From Bacteroidales bacterium (GTDB taxonomy: Bacteria > Bacteroidota > Bacteroidia > Bacteroidales > UBA932), in the NCBI GenBank assembly GCA_017395045.1, contig JAFPWG010000013.1:62001-126000 (forward strand): a stretch of 64,000 nt of DNA. The letters run 5' to 3'. Positions 9,488 through 17,896 of this stretch are shown here, piece by piece (positions within the stretch are counted from its first letter, which is position 1; every line of letters starts with the position of its first letter). A program made the position numbers and the translations under genes. Below the pieces are notes generated by a model that saw only the letters and a program-made list of their open reading frames with translations, had not been told where the DNA came from and made no database searches.

Positions 9488-9495
9488 CAAAAATA
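9488..9495 (-). promoter_or_regulatory. Promoter -7 element of recG
   Basis: Minus strand TATTTTTG ends only 5 bases before the recG ATG at 9482, implying a very short or absent 5' leader. It supports the recG start choice. Confidence 0.6.
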
Positions 9496-9508
9496 ATAAA
9501 TCTTTTGC

Positions 9509-9516
9509 TATCTTTG
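9509..9516 (+). promoter_or_regulatory. Promoter -7 element of the S26/PqqD/ABC operon
   Basis: TATCTTTG, 8 bases before ATG 9525 (17 before ATG 9534). It is divergent from the recG element 13 bases away. No -33 TTTG is evident. Confidence 0.65.
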
Positions 9517-9524
9517 TACCCTAT

Positions 9525-10016
9525 ATGGAAAAGATGGTGGTAGACAACGACACGTTCTTCGCCGACGTGCTGCAGGTGCTGGAACAGGGCCGCCGGGTGA
9601 CGATTCCGGTCAAGGGTTACAGCATGCTCCCCTTCATCCGCGGCGGCAAGGACCTCGTGGTCCTGGAGAAGGCCGGAGCGGACCTGAAGCGGGACGACAT
9701 CGTCCTTTTCCACATGGGCCCCGCGGAAGGCGGCCGGTACGTGATGCACCGCATCCTGTCCGTCGATGGCGACGCGGTGGATATCATGGGCGACGGCGTT
9801 CCGAAGAACCACGAACACGTCCGCAGGAACCAGATCCTCGCCAAGGCGGTGGAGATCCTCCGCGGCGGGAAACGCCCTGTGGACCCGTACAGCCCCCGGG
9901 AAATCCGGAAGGTACGCTTTTGGCAGCGGATCCGCCCCGTGCGGCGGTACCTGCTTTTCGCCTACAGGCACCTCCCGTGGAACCGAAGTTGGATCAAAGA
10001 AAGCGCAACGATATGA
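9525..10016 (+). CDS. S24/S26 family peptidase, SipW/ER-type signal peptidase-like
   Basis: A 163-residue protein. The motif KGYSMLPF (Ser33) matches the nucleophile box of S26 signal peptidases, and VMHRIL (His75) matches the Ser/His type (SipW/Sec11-like) rather than the Ser/Lys type. No strong N-terminal anchor is seen; the hydrophobic YLLFAYRHLPW segment is near the C-terminus, so membrane attachment is uncertain. It is first in a tightly overlapping four-gene operon (ATGA overlap with the PqqD gene) and could mature a peptide bound by the PqqD protein; this is inference from context. The start is ATG 9525, with ATG 9534 as alternative; the longer open frame upstream is antisense to recG. 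Confidence 0.8.
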   Translation: MEKMVVDNDTFFADVLQVLEQGRRVTIPVKGYSMLPFIRGGKDLVVLEKAGADLKRDDIVLFHMGPAEGGRYVMHRILSVDGDAVDIMGDGVPKNHEHVRRNQILAKAVEILRGGKRPVDPYSPREIRKVRFWQRIRPVRRYLLFAYRHLPWNRSWIKESATI

Positions 10017-10279
10017 AAATCAAGGAAGGATTCGTCCTCAGGACCATCTGCGGGCAGAATGTCATCTCCGGAGAGGGAACGGCCAACGTGAACTTCTCCA
10101 AGCTCGTAAGCCTGAACGACACCGCGGCCTACCTGTACAAGGCCGTGGAAGGGAAGGATTTCACCGCCGAGACCCTGGCCGACCTGCTCCTGGAGGAGTA
10201 CGACGTGGACCGGGAAACGGCCCTGAAGGACGCCGCCGCCCTGTGCGAGCAATGGAAGGAGATCGGCATAGTCGAGTAG
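10013..10279 (+). CDS. PqqD family protein (RiPP recognition element-like)
   Basis: An 88-residue protein with the PqqD/RRE layout: N-terminal beta strands (FVLRTICGQNVISG), a SLNDTAAYLYKAVEGKDFT segment where the family has its LNxTAxxIW core, then a helical C-terminus with EYDVDRETALKD. RRE proteins bind leader peptides of ribosomally made, modified peptides and hand them to modifying enzymes. The start ATG overlaps the stop of the S26 peptidase gene (ATGA). No precursor peptide gene is visible in the operon, so the client is unknown. Confidence 0.85.
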   Translation: MKIKEGFVLRTICGQNVISGEGTANVNFSKLVSLNDTAAYLYKAVEGKDFTAETLADLLLEEYDVDRETALKDAAALCEQWKEIGIVE

Positions 10280-11376
10280 CGGAACCGTTCTTTTCGCTCC
10301 TGCGGTCCGGGCTTTGGAACGAAGTCCCGGACAGTTCCCTTTTTGCAGGAGACACCGACTGGGAGGGGCTCTACCGCCTTTCCTTCGAGCAGACCGTCGT
10401 CCCGCTCGTGACCGACGGCATCAACCGCCTTCCCAAGGAATGCCTTCCCGCCGAACCCGAGCGGATGGACCCGTTCCTGGGTGACATGATGGTCACGGCG
10501 CAGCGGAACATGACGCTGGATGCGTTCATTCCCAAGCTGTTCGGCCTCTTGGAGGGGATTCCCGCCATTCTGGTCAAAGGCCAGGCCCTGGCCCAGGATT
10601 ACCCGGACCCGCTCCGGCGGCAGCCCGGCGACATCGACCTGCTGCTCCCTCCGTCGTCCTATGAGGCGGCGAAGGCCGTCCTCTTCCCCAAGGCCACGAA
10701 GGTCCTGGACGAGCATCCGGAGATCCTCCACCAGGGGATGATGTTCGGGAGCAAGGAGGTCGAGCTTCACGGAACCATCGGCACGCTGATGTCCCGGAAA
10801 CTGGACCGCAAACTGGCCGCATTGCTGAAGGAACAGTTCGACGGCAGGCTGCTTCCGACCGTATCCATCGGCGGAGCCGGGATACCCGTCCCCGAAGCCG
10901 GTTTCAACGCCGTGTACGTGTTCGTCCACTTCCTGAACCACTACTGGTCCGGCGGGGTGGGGCTCAGGCAACTGGTGGACTGGATGACCTTCACGTCGGT
11001 GCACAAGCGGGACATCCATCCGGTGATCCTGGAAACCACCTTGCATGACCTGGGGCTCCTGAATGTGTGGAAAGTCTTCACCGGATTCGCGCAGGAATAC
11101 CTGGGCTGCCCGGCGGAGAAACTGCCCCTCGCCGCCGCACCGGACAGCCGGAAGAACGCCCGCATCTGGAGCTATCTGCTCCGCTGCGGGAACTTCGGGA
11201 AGAATACGGAGCGCACCCGCAGGAATGAGCCGTGGCTCATCCGGAAAGTGCACTCCTTCTTCCGCCTGACCGTGGCCGACCGGCTGCGGCATTTCCGGGT
11301 GTTCCCCAAGGAATCCATCCGGTTTTTCCTGGGAGCCTTTGGTTATGGACTTCAACGACTTGCGAACGGAGAATGA
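10252..11376 (+). CDS. NTP_transf_5 family nucleotidyltransferase
   Basis: A 374-residue protein of the uncharacterised nucleotidyltransferase family PF14907. The active-site region reads LVKGQALAQDY (Lys109) followed by PGDIDLLL (Asp127, Asp129), the DxD metal pair of the nucleotidyltransferase fold. Relatives often sit next to PqqD, HPr-kinase-like or lasso-peptide genes and may nucleotidylate a peptide or small molecule, but no substrate is proven. The start ATG 10252 lies inside the PqqD gene (28-bp overlap); the open frame upstream is not coding. The stop overlaps the ABC transporter start (ATGA). Confidence 0.8.
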   Translation: MEGDRHSRVAEPFFSLLRSGLWNEVPDSSLFAGDTDWEGLYRLSFEQTVVPLVTDGINRLPKECLPAEPERMDPFLGDMMVTAQRNMTLDAFIPKLFGLLEGIPAILVKGQALAQDYPDPLRRQPGDIDLLLPPSSYEAAKAVLFPKATKVLDEHPEILHQGMMFGSKEVELHGTIGTLMSRKLDRKLAALLKEQFDGRLLPTVSIGGAGIPVPEAGFNAVYVFVHFLNHYWSGGVGLRQLVDWMTFTSVHKRDIHPVILETTLHDLGLLNVWKVFTGFAQEYLGCPAEKLPLAAAPDSRKNARIWSYLLRCGNFGKNTERTRRNEPWLIRKVHSFFRLTVADRLRHFRVFPKESIRFFLGAFGYGLQRLANGE

Positions 11377-13013
11377 AAGGAATCCTTAAATATCTTCGCT
11401 GGCTCTGGACGCACTCCGTAGGAGCGCGGGGGGCGGTGCTTCTGAACGTCCTGCTGGGGACGCTGAACGTGGGTTTGAACCTGCTGTTCATTTTCATCTG
11501 CAAGCGCCTCGTGGACATCGCCACGGGGGCCGCGACGGGCAGCCTTGTCACCTACACCGGCATCGTCCTAGTCCTCATCGTCGCCCGTCTCGCCGTGTCG
11601 GCCGTCAACGTCCGGCTGGAGAACCTCACCAACTCCCGGATGAACTTCCTCATCCGCAAGGGTCTCTATTCCGACCTCCTCCAGTCCGAATGGCTGGGCA
11701 AGGAACGACGCCACACCGGCGACACCATCAACCGTCTGGAAACCGACGTTTCCACGGTGACCGGCGTCATCTGCTCCGACTTCCCGCAGTTCTTTACGAC
11801 CATCATCCAGCTGATCGCCGCCGTCATCTTCCTGTGTACGATGGAATGGAGGCTGGCGCTCCTGCTGGTCGTCATCACACCCGCCTTCGTGGCCTTCAGC
11901 AAGGTTTTCTTCCACCGGATGCGGGAGATGACCCGGGGGATCCGCGAAACCGAAAGCCAGGTGCAGAGCCATCTCCAGGAGAGTCTCCAGCACCGGATGG
12001 TCATCCAGTCCATGGAGAACGAAGGCCGGATGGAAGGCCGTCTGGACGACCTCCAGGACCGGGAATACGGCCAGATCGTGGAGCGTACCCGGTTCAACAT
12101 CTTCGCCCGTACGATGGTGAGCGCAGCTTTTTCGTTCGGTTACATCGCCGCCTTCCTCTGGGGTGTATACGGCATCTCCAAGGGCTCCATTTCCTTCGGT
12201 GTAATGACCGCCTTCCTCCAGCTGGTGGGACAGATCCAGCGGCCCGTCGTGAACCTCACGCGCCAGGTCCCTTCCTTCATCTATGCGACCGCCTCCATCG
12301 ACCGCCTGATGGAGCTGGAAGACGCGCCCAAGGCCGACGCCGGCGAACCCGTGAAACTGGAGGGTACTGCCGGGGTGAAGGTGGAGGGCCTGAACTATCG
12401 GTATCCCGACGGAAAACGTCTGGTCCTGAAGGATCTCACCTTCGATTTCCCGCCGCTTTCGCGCACCGCCATCGTGGGGGAAACGGGTGCCGGAAAGAGC
12501 ACACTCATCCGCCTGATGCTGGCGTTGTTGAAGCCGGTTTCCGGAAGTGTTACTTTATATGATGGAAAACGGTCGGTGGAGGCCTCTCCGGCCACGCGCT
12601 GCAACCTGGTCTATGTCCCCCAGGGCAACACCCTGTTCAGCGGAACGGTCCGCGAAAATCTCCTGATGGGGAACCCCGAAGCTACGGAGGCGCAGATGCA
12701 TGACGCGCTGGAAACGGCGGTCGCCGGCTTCGTGTTCGGCCTGCACGACGGGCTGGACACCCGCTGCGGCGAAGGCGGCGCAGGCCTGAGCGAAGGCCAG
12801 GCCCAGCGCATCGCCATCGCCCGCGGTCTCCTGCGCCCGGGCAGCATCCTGCTCCTGGACGAGTTCAGCTCGTCCCTGGACCCCGAGACCGAGGCGATGC
12901 TCATGGAGAACCTCACGAAAAAAGCGGCGGGCAAGACGATGATCTTCATTACCCACCGCGAAAAGATCGCGCAGTATTGCGAACGGACCTGCCGGATCGT
13001 CCGGCCCGACTGA
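11373..13013 (+). CDS. ABC transporter, fused permease and ATPase
   Basis: A 546-residue half-transporter: an ABC type-1 exporter membrane domain (~1-300, about six hydrophobic segments, e.g. LLNVLLGTLNVGLNLLFIF) then the ATPase with GETGAGKST (Walker A, ~369), LSEGQAQRIAIARG (signature), ILLLDEFSSSLD (Walker B) and an ITHRE H-loop. No C39 peptidase domain is present, so any leader removal would need another enzyme, plausibly the S26-like protein three genes upstream. The last gene of the operon; its TGA stop abuts the pdxA stop (TGATCA at 13011-13016). Confidence 0.9.
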   Translation: MKGILKYLRWLWTHSVGARGAVLLNVLLGTLNVGLNLLFIFICKRLVDIATGAATGSLVTYTGIVLVLIVARLAVSAVNVRLENLTNSRMNFLIRKGLYSDLLQSEWLGKERRHTGDTINRLETDVSTVTGVICSDFPQFFTTIIQLIAAVIFLCTMEWRLALLLVVITPAFVAFSKVFFHRMREMTRGIRETESQVQSHLQESLQHRMVIQSMENEGRMEGRLDDLQDREYGQIVERTRFNIFARTMVSAAFSFGYIAAFLWGVYGISKGSISFGVMTAFLQLVGQIQRPVVNLTRQVPSFIYATASIDRLMELEDAPKADAGEPVKLEGTAGVKVEGLNYRYPDGKRLVLKDLTFDFPPLSRTAIVGETGAGKSTLIRLMLALLKPVSGSVTLYDGKRSVEASPATRCNLVYVPQGNTLFSGTVRENLLMGNPEATEAQMHDALETAVAGFVFGLHDGLDTRCGEGGAGLSEGQAQRIAIARGLLRPGSILLLDEFSSSLDPETEAMLMENLTKKAAGKTMIFITHREKIAQYCERTCRIVRPD

Positions 13014-14039
13014 TCAGCCCCTGTGCAGCTCGTCGTACTCCAACCGGTGATTGAAGATGTCGATCGCCGTGTAGATGGCGTGCATCATCGAGCGCGGGTC
13101 GGCCTGGTCCCGGCCGGACATGTCGTAGGCCGTGCCGTGGTCCGGCGAAGTGCGCACGACGGGAAGGCCCGCCGTAAAGTTCACGCCGTCCGTGAACGCC
13201 AGGGCCTTGAACGGGCCCAGCCCCTGGTCGTGGTACATGGCCAGGGTGGCGTCGAACCGGCCGTAGTTCCCAAGGCCGAAGAATCCGTCGGGGGAGTAGG
13301 GACCGAAGGCGAGGATGCCTTCCGACTGCGCCTCCTGTACGGCGGGTAGGATGATGTCCTTCTCCTCGTCGCCCAGCAGTCCGCCGTCGCCGCAGTGCGG
13401 GTTCAGGCCCAGCACGGCGATCTTCGGGCTGTCGATGCCGAAGTCGCGCTCCAGCGAGCGGTTCATCAGCCGCAGCTTGGAAAGGATGCGCTCCTTCGTG
13501 ATGGCCCCGGGGACGTCCTTGAGCGGGATGTGGCCCGTGACGACGGCCACCTTCAGCTGCTCGGACACCATGATCATCGCGATTTCTTCGGACTGGAAAG
13601 CGTCCTGCAGGTATTCCGTATGACCGGTGTAGCCGAAGCCTTCGGCCGTCATCGCCCGCTTGTTGATGGGGCCGGTCACGAGAACGTCGATATACCCGTC
13701 CTTCAGGTCCTTCACGGCGGCTTCCAGCGACATCATCGCGGCCTTCGCCGAATCCGGAGTGGACTGGCCGGGCTCCGCGTAGAAGTTGTCCGGGAGGCAG
13801 TTGACGATGTTGATGCGCTTCAGGTGCACGTCCTTCGCCGAGTGGATCACGTAGGTTTCCATCTGGTCGATATCGTGGATCTGCTTGCGGTAGAATCCGA
13901 AGATCTTGGACGATCCGTACACCACGGGGGTGAAGGACTCCAGGATGCGGGAATCCGCGAGCGCCTTGATGATGACTTCATATCCGATGCCGTTGCTGTC
14001 ACCCTGGGTGACGCCCACGACGAGTTTGGGTTTGCTCAT
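13014..14039 (-). CDS. pdxA: 4-hydroxythreonine-4-phosphate dehydrogenase
   Basis: A 341-residue enzyme of pyridoxal 5'-phosphate synthesis (DXP-dependent route), oxidising 4-phosphohydroxy-L-threonine. Family marks: VTQGDSNGIGYEVI near the start, VTGPINKRAM (~residue 115), GYTGHTEYL, the metal-ligand region VVTGHIPL, LNPHCGDGG (~215) and MYHDQGLGPFKAL (~270), ending in RTSPDHGTAYDMSG. Length is typical. It overlaps the rnhA stop by 4 bp (ATGA), so rnhA-pdxA form one leftward operon driven from 14529-14536. Function is clear; no anomaly seen. Confidence 0.96.
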   Translation of the reverse strand: MSKPKLVVGVTQGDSNGIGYEVIIKALADSRILESFTPVVYGSSKIFGFYRKQIHDIDQMETYVIHSAKDVHLKRINIVNCLPDNFYAEPGQSTPDSAKAAMMSLEAAVKDLKDGYIDVLVTGPINKRAMTAEGFGYTGHTEYLQDAFQSEEIAMIMVSEQLKVAVVTGHIPLKDVPGAITKERILSKLRLMNRSLERDFGIDSPKIAVLGLNPHCGDGGLLGDEEKDIILPAVQEAQSEGILAFGPYSPDGFFGLGNYGRFDATLAMYHDQGLGPFKALAFTDGVNFTAGLPVVRTSPDHGTAYDMSGRDQADPRSMMHAIYTAIDIFNHRLEYDELHRG

Positions 14040-14521
14040 ATGATCGTATTCTGATTTTCAGCGAGATAACCGGTGTCTTCCTGCAGGTTCTCCCCTTGGT
14101 AGGCAGCTACAGCGAGCTGGTCGCAACGCTCGTTCTCGGGGTGGCCGGCATGGCCCTTGAGCCAGTTGAAGGATACCCGGTGGCGGCGGTATGCCGCATC
14201 GAAACGGAGCCAGAGGTCCACGTTCTTCTTCTTGGCGAAGCCGGTGCGTTTCCACGTTTCCAGCCAGCCTTCGTTCACCGCCTTCACCACGTACGAGGAG
14301 TCGCTCCAGACGTGGACTTCGGCGTTCTCCCAGCGGATGGCTTCCAGGCCCTTGATCACGGCGAGGAGCTCCATCCGGTTGTTGGTGGTGAGGCGGAACC
14401 CTTCCGACATCACCTTCTCGTAGCCGGCGCAACGGAGCACCACGCCGTAGCCGCCCGGGCCGGGATTGCCGCTGGCGGCCCCGTCGGTGTACAGGAATAT
14501 GGGCGGACGTTTCGGTTCCAT
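14036..14521 (-). CDS. rnhA: Ribonuclease HI
   Basis: A 161-residue enzyme cutting RNA in RNA-DNA hybrids. Catalytic acidic residues are visible in FLYTDGAASGNPGPGGYG (first Asp), NNRMELLAVIKGLEAI (Glu) and VWSDSSYVVKAV (Asp), with WLKGHAGHPENERCD supplying the His loop and last Asp. The ATG at 14521 is chosen over an upstream start at 14551 because the TATCTTTG promoter lies between them, 7 bases before this ATG. First gene of the rnhA-pdxA operon. Confidence 0.96.
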   Translation of the reverse strand: MEPKRPPIFLYTDGAASGNPGPGGYGVVLRCAGYEKVMSEGFRLTTNNRMELLAVIKGLEAIRWENAEVHVWSDSSYVVKAVNEGWLETWKRTGFAKKKNVDLWLRFDAAYRRHRVSFNWLKGHAGHPENERCDQLAVAAYQGENLQEDTGYLAENQNTII

Positions 14522-14528
14522 GCTTATG

Positions 14529-14536
14529 CAAAGATA
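14529..14536 (-). promoter_or_regulatory. Promoter -7 element of rnhA-pdxA
   Basis: Minus strand TATCTTTG, 7 bases upstream of the rnhA ATG, back to back with the capsule operon promoter on the other strand. Confidence 0.65.
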
Positions 14537-14554
14537 GCACTTTCCGGGCAATAA

Positions 14555-14586
14555 TTTGCTTTCCTAAAGGAAAAACCGTAATTTTG
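14555..14586 (+). promoter_or_regulatory. Canonical Bacteroidota promoter of the first polysaccharide operon
   Basis: TTTG at 14555-14558 and TAATTTTG at 14579-14586 are separated by 20 bases, the expected spacing for the Bacteroidota primary sigma factor. Transcription should start near 14592, giving a ~20-base leader to the ATG at 14614. This is the only strong promoter seen before the next ~17 kb of co-directional genes. Confidence 0.8.
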
Positions 14587-14613
14587 TACGTTTATAACGG
14601 ACAATTGTTTGAT

Positions 14614-15441
14614 ATGAAAAAGATACTTCGATTCCTGTGTGCAGCCACCCTCCTTTCGGGGCTTGTTTCCTGCAATCCTGAAACTTACAAGAAAATCAAC
14701 TATTTGCAGGATATCAACGAGAACACGACGATGAGCATGAAAGTGAACCAGGGCATCATCATCCAGCCCCAGGACCAGCTTTCCATCATCGTGACGAGCC
14801 GTGATCCGAAGATGGCCGTCCCGTTCAACCTCTCCGTCTCCAACTTCTACACCGGGTCGGAAATGGTGTCCGGCGGTGGCAGCCAGCACATTACGGGCTA
14901 TGTCGTGGACAACGGCGGCAACATCAACTTTCCGTCCCTCGGCCCCGTGCACGCCGCCGGCCTGAACCGTTGGGAGCTCCAGGACCTGATCCGGGAGAAA
15001 CTCGCCGACGAGGGACTGCTCAAGGATGCCACGGTCACCGTCGAATTCCTCAATTTCCGGGTTTCCGTCCTGGGTGAGGTCGCCGCTCCCGGCAGCTATA
15101 ACGTGACCGGCGACAAGATCACCATCCTCCAGGCCCTCGCCCTGGCCCGGGACCTCACCATCTACGGCCGCCGCGACAACGTGCAGGTGATCCGCGAGCA
15201 GAACGGCAAGCGCCAGATCTACCTCCTGGACCTCACGAATTCCGAAATCTTCAATTCGCCCGGCTACTACCTGCAGCAGAACGACGTCGTGTACGTGACT
15301 CCGTCCACGGTCCGCGCCGGCCAGGGCGAAATCAACGAGAACTACTTCAAGAGCGGATCCTTCTGGATCTCCCTCGCAAGCATTTCCATGACAACGATCA
15401 ACTTCATCATCGCCCTCACCCAACTGGGTGGCAACAAGTAA
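14614..15441 (+). CDS. Polysaccharide export outer-membrane lipoprotein (Wza-like)
   Basis: A 275-residue lipoprotein: signal ending GLVSC (Cys20), a Poly_export domain (~45-150, IIQPQDQLSIIV then INFPSLGPVHAAGL) and an SLBB-like domain (VSVLGEVAAPGSYNV). It lacks the long periplasmic repeats of E. coli Wza, as is usual in Bacteroidota. A C-terminal hydrophobic helix (FWISLASISMTTINFIIAL) could span the outer membrane. It is the first gene of the operon and the partner of the tyrosine kinase that follows after 19 bases. Start at ATG 14614; an upstream TTG overlaps the promoter. Confidence 0.92.
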   Translation: MKKILRFLCAATLLSGLVSCNPETYKKINYLQDINENTTMSMKVNQGIIIQPQDQLSIIVTSRDPKMAVPFNLSVSNFYTGSEMVSGGGSQHITGYVVDNGGNINFPSLGPVHAAGLNRWELQDLIREKLADEGLLKDATVTVEFLNFRVSVLGEVAAPGSYNVTGDKITILQALALARDLTIYGRRDNVQVIREQNGKRQIYLLDLTNSEIFNSPGYYLQQNDVVYVTPSTVRAGQGEINENYFKSGSFWISLASISMTTINFIIALTQLGGNK

Positions 15442-15460
15442 TTCATTTCCTGTCGAAAAT

Positions 15461-17896
15461 ATGGCTGAAAACAACCAGAACAACGTGCCGGTCACGACCG
15501 CTCCGGTGAACGAAGAAGAACAGTCCCTCCAGCTCGCGGACCTGTGGGCCCTCGTCTGGGACAACAAGTGGTGGTATGTAGCCTGCATCCTCGCCGCCCT
15601 GCTGGCCGCTGGCTTCTACCTGTACAAGACGCCGAAGACCTACAGCCGCACCGAGAAAGTCATCGTGGATGAAGACACGCAGAACTCCATGATGCGCGAC
15701 CTCACCGCCTTCGCCGGTACGGCCGCCCGCCGGTATACCGGTACGAATGTGGACAACGAGATCGAAGCCTTCAGCGCGCCGGACCTCATGCAGAAGGTCG
15801 TCTCCCGCCTGGGACTTGAGACCTCCTACATCGACAACCAGTTCCTCCGCGTCCGCGAGTTGTACAAGAACAGCCCGATCGAGATGCAACTTCCCGACGA
15901 GGTCGCCGCGTCCAGTTTCTCCTTCAGCATCAGCAAGGAGAAGGACAGCACCTTCGTCATCAAGGACCTGTTCGTCGGCCCCGAGGAGTTCAAGGGCTTC
16001 AAGGTCAGCGGCCACCTGCAGGACACCGTGGAAACCCCGGTGGGCCGGATGGTCATCTACCCGACCGCCAACTATCCCAAGTGGAAGAACGACATCACGG
16101 TCTCCTGGGTCAATGCAGCCAGCCGTGCCAAATCCTACTGCGCGCGCCTCTCCGCCGGACTCTCCAGCAAGCAGTCTTCCGTCGTGGTCCTGTCGCAGAA
16201 GGACGTGTTCCCGTCCCGCGCCGAGGTTGTCCTGGGTACCCTCCTGGACATCTACAACGAAGAATGGGTGGAGAACAAGAACCAGTCCGTCCGCAATACG
16301 TCCCTGTTCATCAACGACCGTCTGAACGTCATCGAGCGTGAACTCGGCGGCATCGAACAGGACCTGAAAGACTACAAGCAGAGCCACAACATCACGAACG
16401 TGCAGCAGGTCGGAAACGCCTATATGCAGCAGTCTACGGCCTATTCGGCCCAGGGCTTCGAGGCCTCCAACCAGCTCGCGATCGCCAAGATGATCAAGCA
16501 GTTCATCAACGACCCGGCGCATGCGAACGACCTGATGCCCGCGAACTCCGGCCTGTCCAGCGCGAACATCGAGTCCCAGATCCGCGACTACAACACGGCC
16601 CTCCTCGAGCGCGACCGTTCCCTGGCTCTTTCCAGTGAGAACAACCCGTACGTCCAGGACCTGAACAAGAGCCTGGAGATGTACAAGTCGGCCGTGAACC
16701 GTTCCATCGACAACCTCATCTCCACCCTGCAGCTGCAGGTGAGCAAGATCGAGCAGCAGGAGAACGCCATCCTGGGCCGTCTGTCCTCCACTTCCGGACA
16801 GGAACTGGAACTCCTCTCCATCGAGCGTCAGCAGAAGGTGAAGGAGCAGCTGTACATCTTCCTGCTCCAGAAACGTGAGGAGAACGAACTCCAGGGCCTC
16901 CTGACCGTGGGCAACACCCGCCTGATCCAGCGTGCGACCGGCGGTACCGCCCCGATCGCCCCGAACAAGATGATGATCCTGCTCGTGGCCCTGATCCTGG
17001 GCTTCGGCATCCCGTTCGCCGTCTTCTACGTGATGAAGGTGCTGGACACCACCGTCCGCGGCCGCTCCGACCTGAGCCGCCTGAACGTGCCGTTCCTCGC
17101 CGAACTGCCGCAGCTGGGCGCATCGGCCAACTACTGGGACCGTTTCCGCCTGAACCGGTTCGACCACAAGAACAACAAGATCCTCGTGGAGCACGGCAAG
17201 CGCGACTCCATCAACGAGGCCTTCCGCGTGCTCCGTACGAACCTGGACCTGATGATCCACAAGGAAACCGAGACGCAGGCCATCATGATCACCTCCTTCA
17301 ACCCGAACGCCGGCAAGACCTTCACGCTGATGAACCTGGCTGCGTCCATGTCCCTGAAGGGCGGCAAGAAGGTCGTGGTCGTGGACCTGGACCTGCGCAA
17401 GGCCACCCTTTCCAAGTCCCTGGGCAAGAACGGCACCGGCGTCGCCTCCTACCTGAACGCAAAGTACGACGATCCGTTCGAGCACATCGTCAACATCCAG
17501 GAGAACCTGGACATGATGCCCGTAGGCTCCATTCCTCCGAACCCGGCCGAACTGCTGGTCTCCGAGCGTCTGGGCATGCTGGTCGCTGCGCTCAAGAAGC
17601 ACTACGACTACGTGTTCCTGGACTGCCCGCCCGTGGACCTCGTGGCCGATACGAGCATCATCGCCCCGCACGCCGACATCACGGCCTTTATCGTCCGTGC
17701 CGGCCTGTTCGACAAGCGTGCCCTCCCTGCCGTGGAGCAGCTGTATGCTGAAGGCAAGTACAACCGCATGGCCCTCATCCTGAACGGCGTCGAGTCTTAC
17801 ACCGGCCACCGTGGCTATGGTTATGGCTACGGCTACGGTTACGGCTATGGCTACGGTTACGGGAACGAAGATTCCTCCGCGAACGCAAAAGCCTGA
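15461..17896 (+). CDS. Wzc-type polysaccharide co-polymerase and tyrosine autokinase
   Basis: An 811-residue inner-membrane BY-kinase controlling chain length and export. Layout: TM1 (~37-55), a large periplasmic Wzz/GNVR region with coiled-coil stretches, TM2 (~502-527), then a cytoplasmic kinase with SFNPNAGKTFT (Walker A, ~611-621), VVVDLDLRK (Walker A', ~640) and YVFLDCPP (Walker B, ~716). The tail is a Tyr cluster made of eight consecutive Gly-Tyr pairs (residues ~785-800; bases 17813-17860), the expected autophosphorylation site. The gene is followed by its presumed phosphatase with a 1-base overlap. Confidence 0.95.
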   Translation: MAENNQNNVPVTTAPVNEEEQSLQLADLWALVWDNKWWYVACILAALLAAGFYLYKTPKTYSRTEKVIVDEDTQNSMMRDLTAFAGTAARRYTGTNVDNEIEAFSAPDLMQKVVSRLGLETSYIDNQFLRVRELYKNSPIEMQLPDEVAASSFSFSISKEKDSTFVIKDLFVGPEEFKGFKVSGHLQDTVETPVGRMVIYPTANYPKWKNDITVSWVNAASRAKSYCARLSAGLSSKQSSVVVLSQKDVFPSRAEVVLGTLLDIYNEEWVENKNQSVRNTSLFINDRLNVIERELGGIEQDLKDYKQSHNITNVQQVGNAYMQQSTAYSAQGFEASNQLAIAKMIKQFINDPAHANDLMPANSGLSSANIESQIRDYNTALLERDRSLALSSENNPYVQDLNKSLEMYKSAVNRSIDNLISTLQLQVSKIEQQENAILGRLSSTSGQELELLSIERQQKVKEQLYIFLLQKREENELQGLLTVGNTRLIQRATGGTAPIAPNKMMILLVALILGFGIPFAVFYVMKVLDTTVRGRSDLSRLNVPFLAELPQLGASANYWDRFRLNRFDHKNNKILVEHGKRDSINEAFRVLRTNLDLMIHKETETQAIMITSFNPNAGKTFTLMNLAASMSLKGGKKVVVVDLDLRKATLSKSLGKNGTGVASYLNAKYDDPFEHIVNIQENLDMMPVGSIPPNPAELLVSERLGMLVAALKKHYDYVFLDCPPVDLVADTSIIAPHADITAFIVRAGLFDKRALPAVEQLYAEGKYNRMALILNGVESYTGHRGYGYGYGYGYGYGYGYGNEDSSANAKA

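Noticed and set aside
8592-9524. Upstream in-frame extension of the S26 peptidase gene
   Set aside because: It is antisense to recG and low in complexity; the promoter at 9509-9516 and the family start support ATG 9525.
9483-9971. 163-codon N-terminal extension of recG
   Set aside because: It is antisense to the S26 peptidase gene and absent from RecG proteins; the promoter at 9488-9495 lies inside it.
15443-17809. Very long open frame (788 codons) on the minus strand opposite the tyrosine kinase
   Set aside because: Its translation has no recognisable domain and the sense strand encodes a complete kinase; high GC at codon position three produces such shadow frames throughout the first 43 kb.
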